In this document: positions 1 to 10,233 of the stretch, in pieces
Position numbering within the stretch: position 1 is the stretch's first letter
Layout of the letters: each line of letters opens with the position of its first letter
Origin: Microbacterium hibisci
GTDB lineage: Bacteria; Actinomycetota; Actinomycetes; Actinomycetales; Microbacteriaceae
Direction: 5' to 3'
Length of the DNA: 64,000 nt
Assembly (NCBI RefSeq): GCF_015278255.1
Contig: NZ_JADIJC010000001.1
Span: 682,001 to 746,000, forward strand
The notes under the pieces: generated by a model
Told to the model about the DNA's origin: nothing
Databases searched by the model: none
Seen by the model: the letters and a program-made list of their open reading frames with translations, nothing else
Position numbers and translations under genes: made by a program

Positions 1-3000
1 CGCACGGCCGGTCTCGGTCTCGAAGCGCACCACCGAGACCGTCAGCTCGACGGTGTCGGGGTCGGTCTTCGGGCTCGACGAGATCGAGTACTGGCGGGGC
101 TGCAGGCGCTTGAGCACGCCGGCCCAGTCCGCTGCCGTCGCCCCCACCGGAAAGTCGCGGACCAGGTCGACGGCCTGCTGGCTCCACAGGAACTGCTCCA
201 GCCGACCCTTGTTCTCGCGCCGCAGCAGTGCGGCGAGCATGCTGTCGCCGCTGCGCTCGGCGATGAAGCGCACCAGGTCGACCGGCGTCTTCGTGATGTC
301 GAGCCGCGTGCGCAGCGCGTCGGCGAAGGTGCGCTCCTCGCCGTCGAGCTCGACGATCGCGTGCGGTGCGATGCCGGTGGCATCGAGCCACTCGGCGACG
401 ACGGCGGGCGAGTTCGCGCACACCACGCCGAGCGAGTCGCCCGCCTCGTAGGTGGCGCCCGACGCGGACAGGTCGAACGCGAAGCGCCGCACCTCCTTCT
501 GCGAGCCGGGTCCGCTCAGCAGCTCGTTGCGCACGAGCGGGGCGTGCACCGGGTTGCCGCGTGTGAAGAGGCGTCGGGCGGGCGCTGCGGGTGCGGAGAC
601 GGATGCCGCGACCGCCGCACCCTCGGCCGTCAGCGTCTCGAGGATCTGGGTGAGCCACGCCTCGCGAGGTTCGTCGGCGTCGGGTTCGAGGTCTAGGCGC
701 TCCAGCAGCGCCGTGGCGCCCAGTTCGCCCAGCCGCGCGTCCAGACGCCGTCCGTGGCCGCAGAAGTCGTCGTAGTTGGAGTCCCCGAGCGCCAGGACGG
801 CGTAGCGGAGCCCCGACAGCTCGGGTGCGCCGTCGGCGTTCAGCTCGTGCCAGAGCGCGGCGGCATTGTCGGGTGGGCCTCCGTCGCCGAAGGTGGAGGT
901 CACGACGAGCAGCCGCCGCACGTCGGTGAGATCCGTGGCCCGGAGTTCAGCCATGCTCCGCGCCCGCGCGGGGATGCCGCGTGCGGCGAGGGCCGCAGTC
1001 GCCGACGCGGCGAACTCTTCGGCGTTCCCGGTCTGCGATCCCCACAGCACCACGACCTCGTCCGCCGCGTCCGTGGGAGCCTGCGTGACGACGGCCCGCG
1101 AGAACGCGCCCGCGAGCACACCGTCGAACCAGGCGCGGGCCAGGGCCCCGAGCGGCGCCTCCGCCGGCAGCACGGGCACCTCGCCCGGCGCGAGCGACAC
1201 CGACCGGACCGTCGAGAGGAACCCGGCGAGATAGGCGCCTTCGCGATCACTGAGCGCCGGCGGGGTGAGGTCGACGCCCGCACCCGCGAGCGCGGCGTCC
1301 GCGGACGCCGAGGGTGACTCCGCTGCTCCGGGGCCCGGGCCCACCCGCCGGAGCGAGACGGCGGCGAACTTGAACTCCGGCTGCGACGAGAGCGGGTCGA
1401 CGGCGTCGCTCGTCACGGCGTTGACGGTGACGTACTCGCCGTGCTCGTCGTTCCAGTGGAAGGGCGCGAAGAGACCGCCGCGCTGCACCCGGTCGGTGAC
1501 GACGGCCGGCACCACGAAGCGCCCGCGACGGGAGGCGACCTCGACCTGGTCGCCGTCGGCGATGCCGTGGCTCTGCGCGTCGTCCGGGTGCACCTCGACG
1601 AACGGGCCGGGGTGCAGCTTCGCGAGCTTGGCCACGCGGCCGGTCTTGGTCAAGGTGTGCCAGTGATGCGGCAGGCGGCCGGTGTTGAGCACCCACGGGT
1701 AGTCGTCGTCGGGCAGCTCGGCCGGCGCGAGGTGCGGCCGCGCCAGGAACTGCGCGCGCCGCGACGGCGTCGCGAACGCCAGCCGGGGAACCGTGCCGTC
1801 GTCCTCGACGTGGAGCGACTGGCTCACGCCGTCGTTGAGATAGCGGATCGGATGCCGCGTCTCGGCGTCGTCCGGCGGCGCGGGCCACTGCACGGGCGTC
1901 TCTCGCAGCCGCTCGTAGGTGACGCCGCGCAGGTCCCACCCGGTCTGGGGGTTCCAGAACCGGCGGATCTCGTCGAACACCTCGTCGCTCGAGGTGAAGT
2001 CGAACCCCTCGAAGCCCATCGCGCGGGCGATCTGGCAGATCGTGAGCCAGTCCGGCTGCGCCTCCCCCGGTGCCGGGACGACGTCGCGGACCAGCGTCAG
2101 CGTGCGATCGCTGTTGACCGTGACGCCGTCGGCTTCGATCCACAGTGTCGCGGGCAGCAGGATGTCGGCGTAGGCGGTCGTCGCGGTCTCGGTGTAGACG
2201 TCCTGCGCGATGACGAGCTCGGCGGTCTCGAGCGCCTCGATCACCGTCTTGCGGTTGGCGACCGATGCGACGGGATTGCTGCAGATGATCCAGACGGCCT
2301 TGATCTCACCCTCCGCGGCCCGGCGGAACATGTCGATCGTGCCCGAGCCCGATTCGGCCCGGATGGTGCCGGGCTCCAGCTCCCACACGTCTTCGACGAA
2401 CGAGCGGTCGGCGGGACTGAAGACTGCGCGCTGGCCCGGCAGGCCCGGCCCCATGTACCCCATCTCGCGGCCGCCCATGGCGTTCGGCTGGCCGGTCAGC
2501 GAGAACGGCCCGCTGCCGGGCCGGCAGATCGCGCCGGTCGCGAGGTGCAGGTTGCAGATGGCGTTCGTCGACCAGGTGCCGTGCGTGGACTGGTTGAGTC
2601 CCATGGTCCACAGCGTCATCCACTCGCCGGCCTCGCCGATCCAGCGCGCGGCGGTGCGGATGTCGTCCTCGGCGAGCCCCGTCAGCTCGGCGACCCGCGT
2701 CGGCGGGTACTCGGCGAGAAGCTCTGCCATGTGCTCCCACCCCTCGGTGTGGGCGGCGATGAACTCCTCGTCGATGTCGCCGGCTTGCACGAGCAGGTGC
2801 AGCAGCCCGTTCAGCAGGGCGAGGTCGGTGCCCGGCTGGATCTGCAGGAAGAGGTCGGCGCGGTCGGCCGTCGTCGTCCGGCGCGGGTCGACGACGATGA
2901 GCTTCGCACCCTGCTTGAGGCGGTCCGCCATGCGCAGGAACAGGATCGGGTGGCAGTCCGCCGTGTTCGATCCGATGACGAAGAACAGGTCGGCCCTGTC

Positions 3001-3498
3001 GAAGTCCTCGTACGAGCCGGGAGGCCCATCGGCGCCGAGCGACTGCTTGTAGCCGGTTCCGGCCGAGGCCATGCAGAGCCGCGAGTTGGACTCGATGTGG
3101 ATGCCGCGCAGGTATCCCTTCACGAGCTTGTTGGAGAGGTACTGCGCCTCCATGCTCATCTGTCCCGAGACGTAGAGCGCGATGGCATCGGGGCCGTGCT
3201 CGTCGAGGATCGCGCGCAGGCGGGCCGCGGCATCCGTCACCGCATCAGCGACCGCAACCGATGCCGCGGGCTCGCCGCGCCGCGGTCGCACGTGTGCCGA
3301 GGTCATGCGCCCGGGAGCCTGCATGAGCTCCGCGTGGGTCGCGCCCTTCGTGCAGAGGCGCCCGGCGTTGGTCGGGTGGGCGCGGTCGCCGGCGACCTTC
3401 GCGATGGCGAGCGGATGCCCCGCCCCGGCGTGCGAGGTCGTCACCGAGATACCGCAGCCGACGCCGCAGTAGGAGCACACGGTGCGCACTTCGCCCAT
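1..3498 (-). CDS. Assimilatory nitrate reductase fused to CysJ-like flavin reductase (3' part missing)
   Basis: Molybdopterin oxidoreductase that reduces nitrate to nitrite in the cytoplasm, carrying its own electron-delivery module. 1166 codons are present and the gene runs off the left edge. Residues 1-55 hold a 4Fe-4S site (CSYCGVGCG plus C49 in LCTKG). The bis-MGD catalytic body follows to about residue 780, with no Tat signal. A flavodoxin/FMN domain starts near residue 818 ([11 protein letters not shown]). A sulfite-reductase-type FAD domain starts near residue 988 and reaches [10 protein letters not shown] near residue 1135, just before the edge. The NADPH-binding end must lie outside the window. 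ATG at 3498 was chosen because [12 protein letters not shown] matches the usual N-terminus. The family assignment is strong; nitrate as substrate is inferred from the architecture. Confidence 0.9.
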   Translation of the reverse strand, partial: MGEVRTVCSYCGVGCGISVTTSHAGAGHPLAIAKVAGDRAHPTNAGRLCTKGATHAELMQAPGRMTSAHVRPRRGEPAASVAVADAVTDAAARLRAILDEHGPDAIALYVSGQMSMEAQYLSNKLVKGYLRGIHIESNSRLCMASAGTGYKQSLGADGPPGSYEDFDRADLFFVIGSNTADCHPILFLRMADRLKQGAKLIVVDPRRTTTADRADLFLQIQPGTDLALLNGLLHLLVQAGDIDEEFIAAHTEGWEHMAELLAEYPPTRVAELTGLAEDDIRTAARWIGEAGEWMTLWTMGLNQSTHGTWSTNAICNLHLATGAICRPGSGPFSLTGQPNAMGGREMGYMGPGLPGQRAVFSPADRSFVEDVWELEPGTIRAESGSGTIDMFRRAAEGEIKAVWIICSNPVASVANRKTVIEALETAELVIAQDVYTETATTAYADILLPATLWIEADGVTVNSDRTLTLVRDVVPAPGEAQPDWLTICQIARAMGFEGFDFTSSDEVFDEIRRFWNPQTGWDLRGVTYERLRETPVQWPAPPDDAETRHPIRYLNDGVSQSLHVEDDGTVPRLAFATPSRRAQFLARPHLAPAELPDDDYPWVLNTGRLPHHWHTLTKTGRVAKLAKLHPGPFVEVHPDDAQSHGIADGDQVEVASRRGRFVVPAVVTDRVQRGGLFAPFHWNDEHGEYVTVNAVTSDAVDPLSSQPEFKFAAVSLRRVGPGPGAAESPSASADAALAGAGVDLTPPALSDREGAYLAGFLSTVRSVSLAPGEVPVLPAEAPLGALARAWFDGVLAGAFSRAVVTQAPTDAADEVVVLWGSQTGNAEEFAASATAALAARGIPARARSMAELRATDLTDVRRLLVVTSTFGDGGPPDNAAALWHELNADGAPELSGLRYAVLALGDSNYDDFCGHGRRLDARLGELGATALLERLDLEPDADEPREAWLTQILETLTAEGAAVAASVSAPAAPARRLFTRGNPVHAPLVRNELLSGPGSQKEVRRFAFDLSASGATYEAGDSLGVVCANSPAVVAEWLDATGIAPHAIVELDGEERTFADALRTRLDITKTPVDLVRFIAERSGDSMLAALLRRENKGRLEQFLWSQQAVDLVRDFPVGATAADWAGVLKRLQPRQYSISSSPKTDPDTVELTVSVVRFETETGRA

Positions 3499-3532
3499 GC
3501 CTCACATGGTCCCGGATGGAGGTTCCGGGGCG

Positions 3533-3565
3533 TTTCCCGCCGTGTTTCCCGCAGATCACATCTGC
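3533..3565 (-). promoter_or_regulatory. Repeats in the nitrate reductase promoter region
   Basis: Read on the minus strand, GCGGGAAAC occurs twice, 12 nt apart, just upstream of the nitrate reductase start. Immediately before it lies the inverted repeat GCAGAT-GTG-ATCTGC (3551-3565). Either could be an operator, for example for a nitrogen regulator. The GAAAC pair resembles GlnR half-sites, but the spacing is one base longer than the usual one. Confidence 0.35.
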
Positions 3566-3598
3566 CGCACGCGCGGCCGCGCCGCGTCGTGAAGGCGC

Positions 3599-4264
3599 TC
3601 AGGCCGAGGGAGCGTCCTCGTCCTCGTCGGGCTCGGCGGGAGCCTCGTCGCCGTCGTCCGGAAGCTCCTCGAAGAGTCCGGCGGGCGGCGTGACGATCAG
3701 GCGCCCGGCGGCGATGTCGACCTCGGGCACGATCGCCTTGACGAACGGCACGAGCACCTCTTCGTCGCGGACCTTCACGATGAGCAGGTCCTGCGCCGGG
3801 AGATGATCGACGCGCGCGACCTTGCCGACGACCTGACCGTCGCGGAACACGTCGAGACCGACCAGCTGGTGGTCGAACCAGGCGTCGTCCTCGGCGGGTG
3901 AGGACTGCGCGTCCTCGTCGATCCACAGGATCGCGCGGAGCAGCTCCTCGGCCGCGGACCTGTCGTCCACGCCCTCGAAGAACGCCACCGGGTGGCTGTT
4001 CATGAACTTGAACTCGCGCACCGTGAGCGGCTTGCCGTGCCACGGCGACGACTCCGGCACCTGCAGGGTGAAGGTCGCGCCGGGTACGAAGCGACCCTCG
4101 GGGTCGTCGGTGTACAGCTCGAGCTTGATCGCGCCCTTCAGACCGTGCGCCTTCACGAGGCGGCCGACGCGCAGCTGGGTCTTGCCGGCGGGGGGAACGG
4201 CGTTCACGGGCTTGCGGGCGTCAGCGCCCGATCCCGCGGTGTTCTCGCCTGACACCTCAGTCAT
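3599..4264 (-). CDS. rimM: Ribosome maturation factor RimM
   Basis: 16S rRNA processing factor that binds ribosomal protein S19 during 30S maturation. It has 221 aa: an N-terminal RimM barrel beginning LRVGRLVKAHGLKGAIKLEL, a PRC-barrel around DHQLVGLDVFRDGQVVGKV, and an acidic tail (AEPDEDEDAPSA). ATG 4264 is preferred over the upstream in-frame GTG at 4285 because it makes the 8-nt overlap with the KH gene typical of coupled translation. It is third in the rpsP-KH-rimM operon. The usual next gene, trmD, is not adjacent; the nitrate reductase gene follows after about 100 bp. Confidence 0.95.
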   Translation of the reverse strand: MTEVSGENTAGSGADARKPVNAVPPAGKTQLRVGRLVKAHGLKGAIKLELYTDDPEGRFVPGATFTLQVPESSPWHGKPLTVREFKFMNSHPVAFFEGVDDRSAAEELLRAILWIDEDAQSSPAEDDAWFDHQLVGLDVFRDGQVVGKVARVDHLPAQDLLIVKVRDEEVLVPFVKAIVPEVDIAAGRLIVTPPAGLFEELPDDGDEAPAEPDEDEDAPSA

Positions 4265-4487
4265 CCGCCACGTCGACGCGCACACGGCGCCCGTCGGCGA
4301 GGGCGGTGATGAGAGTGCGCAGGGCTTTGGCCGTGCGGCCGCCGCGCCCGATCACGCGACCCCGGTCCTCGGGGTGGACGTGCACCTCGAGCACGTCGCC
4401 TCGCGGCGACGTGGACGAGTCGATGCGGACGTCGTCTGGGTGATCGACGATCCCCTTGACGACGTGTTCGAGCGCGGCGGCGAGCAA
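4257..4487 (-). CDS. khpA: KH-domain RNA-binding protein (KhpA/YlqC family)
   Basis: Single KH domain of 76 aa with the GXXG loop in RVIGRGGRTAKALRTL, as in the small actinobacterial KH proteins found between rpsP and rimM. It probably acts in ribosome assembly or small-RNA binding, as inferred from the family. It lies 4 nt after rpsP and overlaps the rimM start by 8 nt, so the three genes are translationally coupled. Confidence 0.93.
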   Translation of the reverse strand: MLAAALEHVVKGIVDHPDDVRIDSSTSPRGDVLEVHVHPEDRGRVIGRGGRTAKALRTLITALADGRRVRVDVADD

Positions 4488-4491
4488 CGGA

Positions 4492-4923
4492 TTACTCGGC
4501 GGACTCGGCGGCCTCGTCGGCCGCGTCGGTCGCCTCGTCGGCGGGAGCCTCGGCGGGCTCCTCGGCCTTCTTCTCAGCCTTGGGCTTGATGACCGACTTC
4601 TTCGAGGAGTCCACCTCGAAGGCGGCCTTGTCCTCGCGGGTCTTCACGGTCGAGACCGCGTCCTTGTCGCCCTTGAACTGGCCCCAGTCGCCGGTCAGCT
4701 TGAGGATGGCGAGCACCTGCTCGGTCGGCTGCGCGCCGACCGACAGCCAGTACTGCGCACGCTCGGAGTCGACCTCGATGAACGAGGGCTCCTCGGTGGG
4801 GTGGTACTTGCCGATCTCCTCGATGACACGGCCGTCGCGCTTGGTGCGCGAGTCGGCCACGACGATGCGGTAGTAGGGCGCACGGATCTTGCCGAGGCGC
4901 TTGAGACGGATCTTGACAGCCAC
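4492..4923 (-). CDS. rpsP: 30S ribosomal protein S16
   Basis: Structural protein of the small subunit. It has 143 aa, starting [20 protein letters not shown] after a GTG start at 4923 with AGGAG 5-6 nt upstream. The S16 core ends near residue 90. The rest is a Lys/Glu/Ala-rich low-complexity tail ([15 protein letters not shown]), typical of actinobacterial S16. The open frame continues far upstream without a stop, so the start rests on homology and the ribosome binding site. First gene of the rpsP-KH-rimM operon. Confidence 0.96.
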   Translation of the reverse strand: MAVKIRLKRLGKIRAPYYRIVVADSRTKRDGRVIEEIGKYHPTEEPSFIEVDSERAQYWLSVGAQPTEQVLAILKLTGDWGQFKGDKDAVSTVKTREDKAAFEVDSSKKSVIKPKAEKKAEEPAEAPADEATDAADEAAESAE

Positions 4924-5055
4924 GATTCTCCTGAATGTGTGGAAAGTGATTGAACCGATCGCCTGGAGCGTGGGGTGCACACCCGGCGGAAGCTCTGAAG
5001 GGAGGATCTCCGCGCTGGATAGAGGGTCGAGCGGGTGATCCAGCCCTCTATTCTG
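4924..5055 (-). promoter_or_regulatory. rpsP leader with a possible pseudoknot
   Basis: Intergenic region between rpsP and the divergent ligase gene. On the minus strand TAGAGGG (5050-5044) and CTGGAT (5043-5038) are followed, after 11 nt, by CCCTCT (5026-5021) and ATCCAG (5020-5015). Each pairs with its partner in the order 1-2-1'-2', an H-type pseudoknot layout. It lies about 100 nt upstream of the rpsP start and could be an autoregulatory mRNA site or part of the promoter. No transcript start is known. Confidence 0.35.
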
Positions 5056-5118
5056 CCAGATGACGCAGCATGCCGTGAACCAAGCGGGTGCGATGTGTCC
5101 CCATGCGAGACTGTGCCC

Positions 5119-6282
5119 ATGACGGTGCCCTTCGCGACATCCTCCCGCTCCTCCGTCGGTCTGGAATGGGAGCTCATGCTCGCCGACACCGCGTCCGGCG
5201 ACCTCATCCCCGCAGCTCCCGACCTGCTCGCCGCCCTCGAAGAGGACTCCAGCCTCGAGCGCTACACCGTCACGGGCGAGCTGCTCACGAACACCGTCGA
5301 GGTGACCAGCGGCATCGGCGACACGGTCGCCGCCGCCGTCGACGACATCGCCGACGCGATCGCCGCAGTCCGCACGTACACCGACCGGCACGGCATCGAT
5401 CTGCTGTGCGCGGGCAGCCATCCGTTCGCGCAGTGGTACGACCAGAGCGTCACCGACAAGACCCGCTATCACAAGCTCATCGAGCGCACCCAGTGGTGGG
5501 GACGCAACATGATGATCTGGGGCATCCATATCCATGTCGGCGTGAACGACGTCAACAAGGTGTTCCCCATCATCAACGCCCTCGCCGTCTACCTCCCGCA
5601 CCTGCAGGCGCTGTCGGCCTCGAGCCCGTTCTGGGCGGGCGAACGCACCGGCTACGCTTCCAATCGCGCACTGGTGTTCCAGCAGCTGCCGACGGCGGGG
5701 CTGCCCTGGCCGCTCCAGGACTGGCGCCAGTTCGAGGGGTACCTCGAAGACATGGTGCGCACCGGAGTGATGGAGGACGCCACCGAGGTGCGCTGGGACA
5801 TCAGGCCGGCTCCGCGCTGGGGCACGATCGAGGTGCGCGCGTGCGACGGCATGTCGACGCTGCCCGAGCTCGCCGCGATCGCCGCGCTGGTGCAGGCGCT
5901 GGTCGAGCTCTTCTCGCGGCGGATCGATGAGGGCCTGCCGCTCGAGACGATCCAGCCGTGGTTCATCCGCGAGAACAAGTGGCGGGCGGCCCGCTACGGC
6001 CTCGACGCCCGCGTGATCGTCGACCACGAAGGCACCCAGCGACTCGTCACCGATCACCTGCGCGAGACGCTGGCAGAGGTCGCCGACATCGCCGTCGAGC
6101 TCAAGTGCGCGCGCGAGCTGTCGGGCATCGAGGCGATCATGACGGGCGGCGCGAGCTACTCGCGGCAGCTTGCGATCGCCGACGCGGCGGACGGCGACCT
6201 CCGCGAGGTCGTGCGCCACCTCGTCGGCGAGTTCCGCTCCGGCCCGACGCTCCGCGAGCACCTCGCCGCGCTCGGCCACTGA
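5119..6282 (+). CDS. Carboxylate-amine ligase, glutamate-cysteine ligase type 2 family (YbdK-like)
   Basis: ATP-dependent ligase of the GCS2 family, which joins a glutamate-type carboxylate to an amine; the true substrate is often unknown. It has 387 aa with family signatures [34 protein letters not shown] and [23 protein letters not shown] 5119 puts the core at the N-terminus. GAGACT 6 nt before the ATG could be a weak -10 for a leaderless transcript. It is divergent from rpsP and convergent with ffh, with a shared hairpin between the stops. An actinobacterial thiol role is possible but not shown. Confidence 0.87.
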   Translation: MTVPFATSSRSSVGLEWELMLADTASGDLIPAAPDLLAALEEDSSLERYTVTGELLTNTVEVTSGIGDTVAAAVDDIADAIAAVRTYTDRHGIDLLCAGSHPFAQWYDQSVTDKTRYHKLIERTQWWGRNMMIWGIHIHVGVNDVNKVFPIINALAVYLPHLQALSASSPFWAGERTGYASNRALVFQQLPTAGLPWPLQDWRQFEGYLEDMVRTGVMEDATEVRWDIRPAPRWGTIEVRACDGMSTLPELAAIAALVQALVELFSRRIDEGLPLETIQPWFIRENKWRAARYGLDARVIVDHEGTQRLVTDHLRETLAEVADIAVELKCARELSGIEAIMTGGASYSRQLAIADAADGDLREVVRHLVGEFRSGPTLREHLAALGH

Positions 6283-6303
6283 CCACGAGGCGTTTCAGGC
6301 GAC

Positions 6304-6325
6304 GGATGCCGCGGGCGCGGCATCC
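6304..6325. terminator. Bidirectional hairpin built from inverted GGATGCCGC copies
   Basis: GGATGCCGC-GGGC-GCGGCATCC is a perfect 9-bp stem with a 4-nt loop in the 56-bp gap between the convergent ligase and ffh genes. It is a plausible two-way terminator without a T-run. The arms are the nonamer that is over-represented across the window. Confidence 0.6.
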
Positions 6326-6338
6326 ATTCGATCCGGCG

Positions 6339-7916
6339 TCAGCCGCGACCGAGCATCTTCTGCAGTTCGGCGAGGTCGGCCTCGCTGGGCATGCCCTTCC
6401 CGCCGGCGCCGGCGGCCGCCGCGCCGAGGCCGAAGCCCGACCCGGTCGGCGCCTCAGCGGCCTGCGCGGCGATGCCGGCGTTCTCGGCGGCGCGCTTGGC
6501 CGGGTTGCCCGACCGCGAGCCCTTGGCCTTCTGCTGCTTGCCGCGCTTGGACGAGGCACCCGGGCGTCCGGCGCCGGGGACCGGCCCCATGCCCGGGATG
6601 TTCGGCACACCGCCGCGGGCGACGGTCTTCATCATCTTGGCCGCCTGGTCGAAGCGCTGCACGAGCTGGTTGACGTCCGTCACGGTCATCCCGGAGCCGC
6701 GCGCGATACGAAGCCGGCGGGAGCCGTTGAGGAGCTTGGTGTTGCGGCGCTCGGCCGGTGTCATCGAGCGGATGATCGCCTCGGTGCGGTCGATCTCGCG
6801 CTCGTCGAAGTCCTCGAGCTGCTGCTTCATCGAGCCCATGCCCGGGAGCATCCCGAGCATCTTCTTCATCGAGCCCATCTTGCGCATCTGCTGCATCTGC
6901 TCGAGGAAGTCCTCGAGAGTGAACTGCTCGGTGGCGAGCTTCTCGGCGACCTTGAGCGCTTCCTCCTCGTCGAAGGCCTGCTGCGCCTGCTCGATGAGCG
7001 TGAGGATGTCGCCGAGGTCGAGGATGCGCGACGCCATGCGGTCGGGGTGGAACGCCTCGAGGTCCTCGAGACCCTCACCGGTCGACGCGAAGATGATCGG
7101 GCGTCCCGTCACGGATGCCACCGACAGCGCCGCACCTCCACGGGCGTCACCGTCGAGCTTCGACAGCACGACGCCGGTGAAGTCCACGCCGTCCTGGAAC
7201 GCCTTGGCGGTGTTGACGGCGTCCTGTCCGATCATCGCGTCGATGACGAACAGCACCTCGTCGGGGTCGGTCGCCTTGCGGATGTCGGCGGCCTGCTTCA
7301 TCAGCTCGGCATCGACGCCGAGACGCCCGGCGGTGTCGATGATGACCACGTCGTGCTGCTGACGACGGGCGACCTCGACGCCGTCCCTGGCGACTTTCAC
7401 CGGGTCGCCCACGCCGTTGCCGGGCTCGGGCGCGTAGATCGCGGCGCCCGCGCGCTGCGCGACCACCTGCAGCTGGTTGACGGCGTTGGGACGCTGGAGG
7501 TCGGCGGCGATGAGGAGCGGCGTGTGGCCGTCCTTCTCGAGCTGGCGGGCGAGCTTTCCGGCGAACGTCGTCTTGCCCGATCCCTGGAGGCCCGCAAGCA
7601 TGATCACGGTCGGCGGGTTCTTGGCGAACTGCAGACGGCGCTGCTCGCCGCCGAGGATCGCGATGAGCTCCTCGTTGACGATCTGCACGACCTGCTGCGC
7701 CGGGTTGAGCGCCCGGTTGACCTCGTCGCCGAGCGCGCGCTCGCGCACCTTGGCGGTGAACTCCTTGACGACGGGCAGCGCCACGTCGGCGTCGAGCAGC
7801 GCGCGCCGGATCTCACGGACCGTGCCGTCGACGTCCGCGGGCGTGAGCTTGCCCTTGGTGCGGAGGTTGCGGAAGGTCTCGGTGAGCCGGTCGGAGAGAG
7901 TGCCGAAAGTCGCCAT
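6339..7916 (-). CDS. ffh: Signal recognition particle GTPase Ffh
   Basis: SRP54 homologue that binds signal peptides as they leave the ribosome and docks with FtsY. It has 525 aa: N domain, then G domain with P-loop GLQGSGKTTFAGKLA, DTAGRLGVDAELM and SKLDGDARGGAAL, then a methionine-rich M domain (MQQMRKMGSMKKMLGMLPGM) and a Gly/Ala-rich tail. ATG 7916 is preceded by TAGAAT nine bases upstream, so the mRNA leader is at most a few nucleotides. Its receptor ftsY lies 6 kb away on the same strand. Confidence 0.97.
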   Translation of the reverse strand: MATFGTLSDRLTETFRNLRTKGKLTPADVDGTVREIRRALLDADVALPVVKEFTAKVRERALGDEVNRALNPAQQVVQIVNEELIAILGGEQRRLQFAKNPPTVIMLAGLQGSGKTTFAGKLARQLEKDGHTPLLIAADLQRPNAVNQLQVVAQRAGAAIYAPEPGNGVGDPVKVARDGVEVARRQQHDVVIIDTAGRLGVDAELMKQAADIRKATDPDEVLFVIDAMIGQDAVNTAKAFQDGVDFTGVVLSKLDGDARGGAALSVASVTGRPIIFASTGEGLEDLEAFHPDRMASRILDLGDILTLIEQAQQAFDEEEALKVAEKLATEQFTLEDFLEQMQQMRKMGSMKKMLGMLPGMGSMKQQLEDFDEREIDRTEAIIRSMTPAERRNTKLLNGSRRLRIARGSGMTVTDVNQLVQRFDQAAKMMKTVARGGVPNIPGMGPVPGAGRPGASSKRGKQQKAKGSRSGNPAKRAAENAGIAAQAAEAPTGSGFGLGAAAAGAGGKGMPSEADLAELQKMLGRG

Positions 7917-8047
7917 GATGCCCCGATTCTACGCGAGCGGATGCCGCAGCCCGCCGCCGTCGCCGCGTTCCGCCCGCCTGTCCCGATCTGCCGCCCGATG
8001 CAGCGCTTCGCGACGGGCGAGCGTTCACGGGGCGGAGCGCCGCGTCT

Positions 8048-10117
8048 TCACGCGTGGGCACCCTCGGGCGCGCGCTCGTAGCCGGACGGCGTGAGCATCA
8101 GCTCCGCCTGACCGCCGGTGAGCGCGCGCAGATCGAGCACGTACCGCGCAAGCTCGGCCTCAGGGACGGTCGCGATCACGCGGGTGCGTCCATCCGCGTC
8201 GGTCTCCGTCCCGACCACGCGACCGCGCCTTCCCGACAGGTCCGTCAGCACCAGCCCCTGCCCGGCAGCCGGCACGGTCACGACGACAGTGGAGACCGGT
8301 TCGAGCAGCACCGCGCCGGCCTGAGCGAGCGCCGCCCTGACCCCCATCGCCGCGGCCGTGCGGAAGGCCATCTCCGACGAGTCGACCGAATGCGACTTGC
8401 CGTCGTAGAGCTCGACGCGCACGTCGACGACGGGATGCCCGAGCGTTCCCCCGGAAGCGAGGGCGTCGCGCACGCCCTTCTCGACCGCCGGTATGTAGGA
8501 GCGCGGCACGGCGCCGCCGACCACCGAGTCGACGAATTCGAAACCGCCGCCCGGAGGCAGCGGAGCGACTCGCAGCATGACGACGGCGAACTGACCGTGC
8601 CCGCCGGACTGCTTCTTGAGCTTTCCCTCGGCCGCCGCGCCGTGCGCGATCGTCTCGCGGTAGGCGACCGGCGCTGGCGCCGTCGTGACATGCACGCCGA
8701 GCACCCTTGCGAGTCTCTCGACCGCGACCGCCACGTGCGTGTCGCCGAGTCCGCGCAGGATCGTGTCGGGCCCCGCGCGATCCACGACGAGCGTCGGGTC
8801 CTCGGCGAGGAGGCGACCGAGCGCCGTGGTGAGCTTCGTGTCGTCCGACTGCGACACCGGTCGCAGGCTCGTCGCGAAGACCGGCGGTCGAGCGGGAAGC
8901 CGCGCAGGCCGGGCGTTGGTCTGCGCTCGACTCCACAGGAGCGAGCCCGACGGCGTGCCGGCGAGCTTGGCGACGGCCCCGATGTCGCCGGCGCGCAGCG
9001 CGTCGACCGGCAGGTGGTCGGCCCCCCGCAGTCGGAATAGCCCCGGCATCCGCTCATCGACGCCTGTGGTCGCGTTGCGCAGGCGGTCACCGGGACGCAG
9101 CACGCCGGAGAGCACCTTCAGCATCGCGATCTGGCCCACGAACGGGTCGGCGACCGTGCGGAATACGTGGACGAGCGTGTCGCCCGCAGGGTCGGAGGCC
9201 ACGTCGTGCTCGCTGCCTCCCTGGCCTTCTTCGTCCACACCCAGCAGGATGCTGCTGTCACGGTCGGCCACGGCGGGCGCGAACTCGCACAGGAGGTCGA
9301 GGACGCGGTCGATGCCGGTGCCCGTCGTCGCCGAGCACACCACGACCGGGATGCCGTCACCCGCGGCCACCATGCGGGCGAGGGTTCGTCCGAGCTCGGC
9401 CGGCGGCGGCTCGCGCCCCTCGAGGTATGCCTCGAGCTGCTCGTCGTCGCGCGACACGATCTCCTCGGTGACCTCCTGGTGCAGGCGGTGCTCCTCCTCC
9501 GCGAGCTCGGACGGGACCGGGGCATCGTGGTGACCGCCGTCGGCGTCGTAGAGCACAGCCTGCTCGGTCAAGACGTCTGCGACTCCGTGAAACGACTGCG
9601 CTTCCCCTACCGGCAGTTCCAGCGCCCAGACGCGGTCGCCGAACTCTCCGCGGAGCTGATCCAGCACGGCGCGGAACGAGGCACGCGCGCGGTCCTCCTG
9701 CGTCACGACGACGACCCTCGCGACACCGGCGGCCCCTGCCGCCGACCGCGCGGCGCGGGCGCCGGCCGTCACGCCGTCGATGGCGCTCACGACGAGGACG
9801 GCCACATCGGCGACCGCGAGCGCCGCGTCGACGGCCCCCACGAAGTCGGGGTGCCCGGGCGTGTCCATCAGCGTGATGCCGTGGTCCACGTCGGCGAAAC
9901 GCCATGACAGCCAGGCCGGAGACAGCCCGAGCGTCGTGTGGCGCGCGATCTCCTCGGGTTCGTGGTCGCACACGGTCGTGCCCTGCTCGATCGACCCGAG
10001 GCGCGAGATCGCGCCGGCGCGGTGCAGCAGCGCCTCGGCCAGCATCGTCTTGCCCGAACTCGTCGCACCGACGAGGGCGACCGAGCAATGCCAGGCGGAC
10101 GCGGATGCCGATTCCAC
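8048..10117 (-). CDS. Elongation factor G-like GTPase (EF-G2 type)
   Basis: Translational GTPase paralogue of FusA, 689 aa. It has G1 GATSSGKT (residues 17-24), G3 DTPGH, EF-G domains II-V, the domain IV motif KKQSGGHGQF and a SGRRGRV loop. The G4 motif reads TQED instead of NKxD, keeping only the aspartate. GTG 10117 is chosen because GGGAGG sits 5 nt upstream; an in-frame GTG at 10159 would add 14 residues without a clear ribosome binding site. Such proteins often lack translocation activity and their role is unsettled. Housekeeping EF-G would be encoded elsewhere. Confidence 0.88.
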   Translation of the reverse strand: MESASASAWHCSVALVGATSSGKTMLAEALLHRAGAISRLGSIEQGTTVCDHEPEEIARHTTLGLSPAWLSWRFADVDHGITLMDTPGHPDFVGAVDAALAVADVAVLVVSAIDGVTAGARAARSAAGAAGVARVVVVTQEDRARASFRAVLDQLRGEFGDRVWALELPVGEAQSFHGVADVLTEQAVLYDADGGHHDAPVPSELAEEEHRLHQEVTEEIVSRDDEQLEAYLEGREPPPAELGRTLARMVAAGDGIPVVVCSATTGTGIDRVLDLLCEFAPAVADRDSSILLGVDEEGQGGSEHDVASDPAGDTLVHVFRTVADPFVGQIAMLKVLSGVLRPGDRLRNATTGVDERMPGLFRLRGADHLPVDALRAGDIGAVAKLAGTPSGSLLWSRAQTNARPARLPARPPVFATSLRPVSQSDDTKLTTALGRLLAEDPTLVVDRAGPDTILRGLGDTHVAVAVERLARVLGVHVTTAPAPVAYRETIAHGAAAEGKLKKQSGGHGQFAVVMLRVAPLPPGGGFEFVDSVVGGAVPRSYIPAVEKGVRDALASGGTLGHPVVDVRVELYDGKSHSVDSSEMAFRTAAAMGVRAALAQAGAVLLEPVSTVVVTVPAAGQGLVLTDLSGRRGRVVGTETDADGRTRVIATVPEAELARYVLDLRALTGGQAELMLTPSGYERAPEGAHA

Positions 10118-10233
10118 GGTGACCTCCCACGACGATGTGCGATGGGGACCATCGTCCACCGTCTCGGACGTCGCCGGAAGAGCACCGCGCGGACGCGAGT
10201 CGCCGGATGCGCCGGCGACTCCGCGACCGCGGG

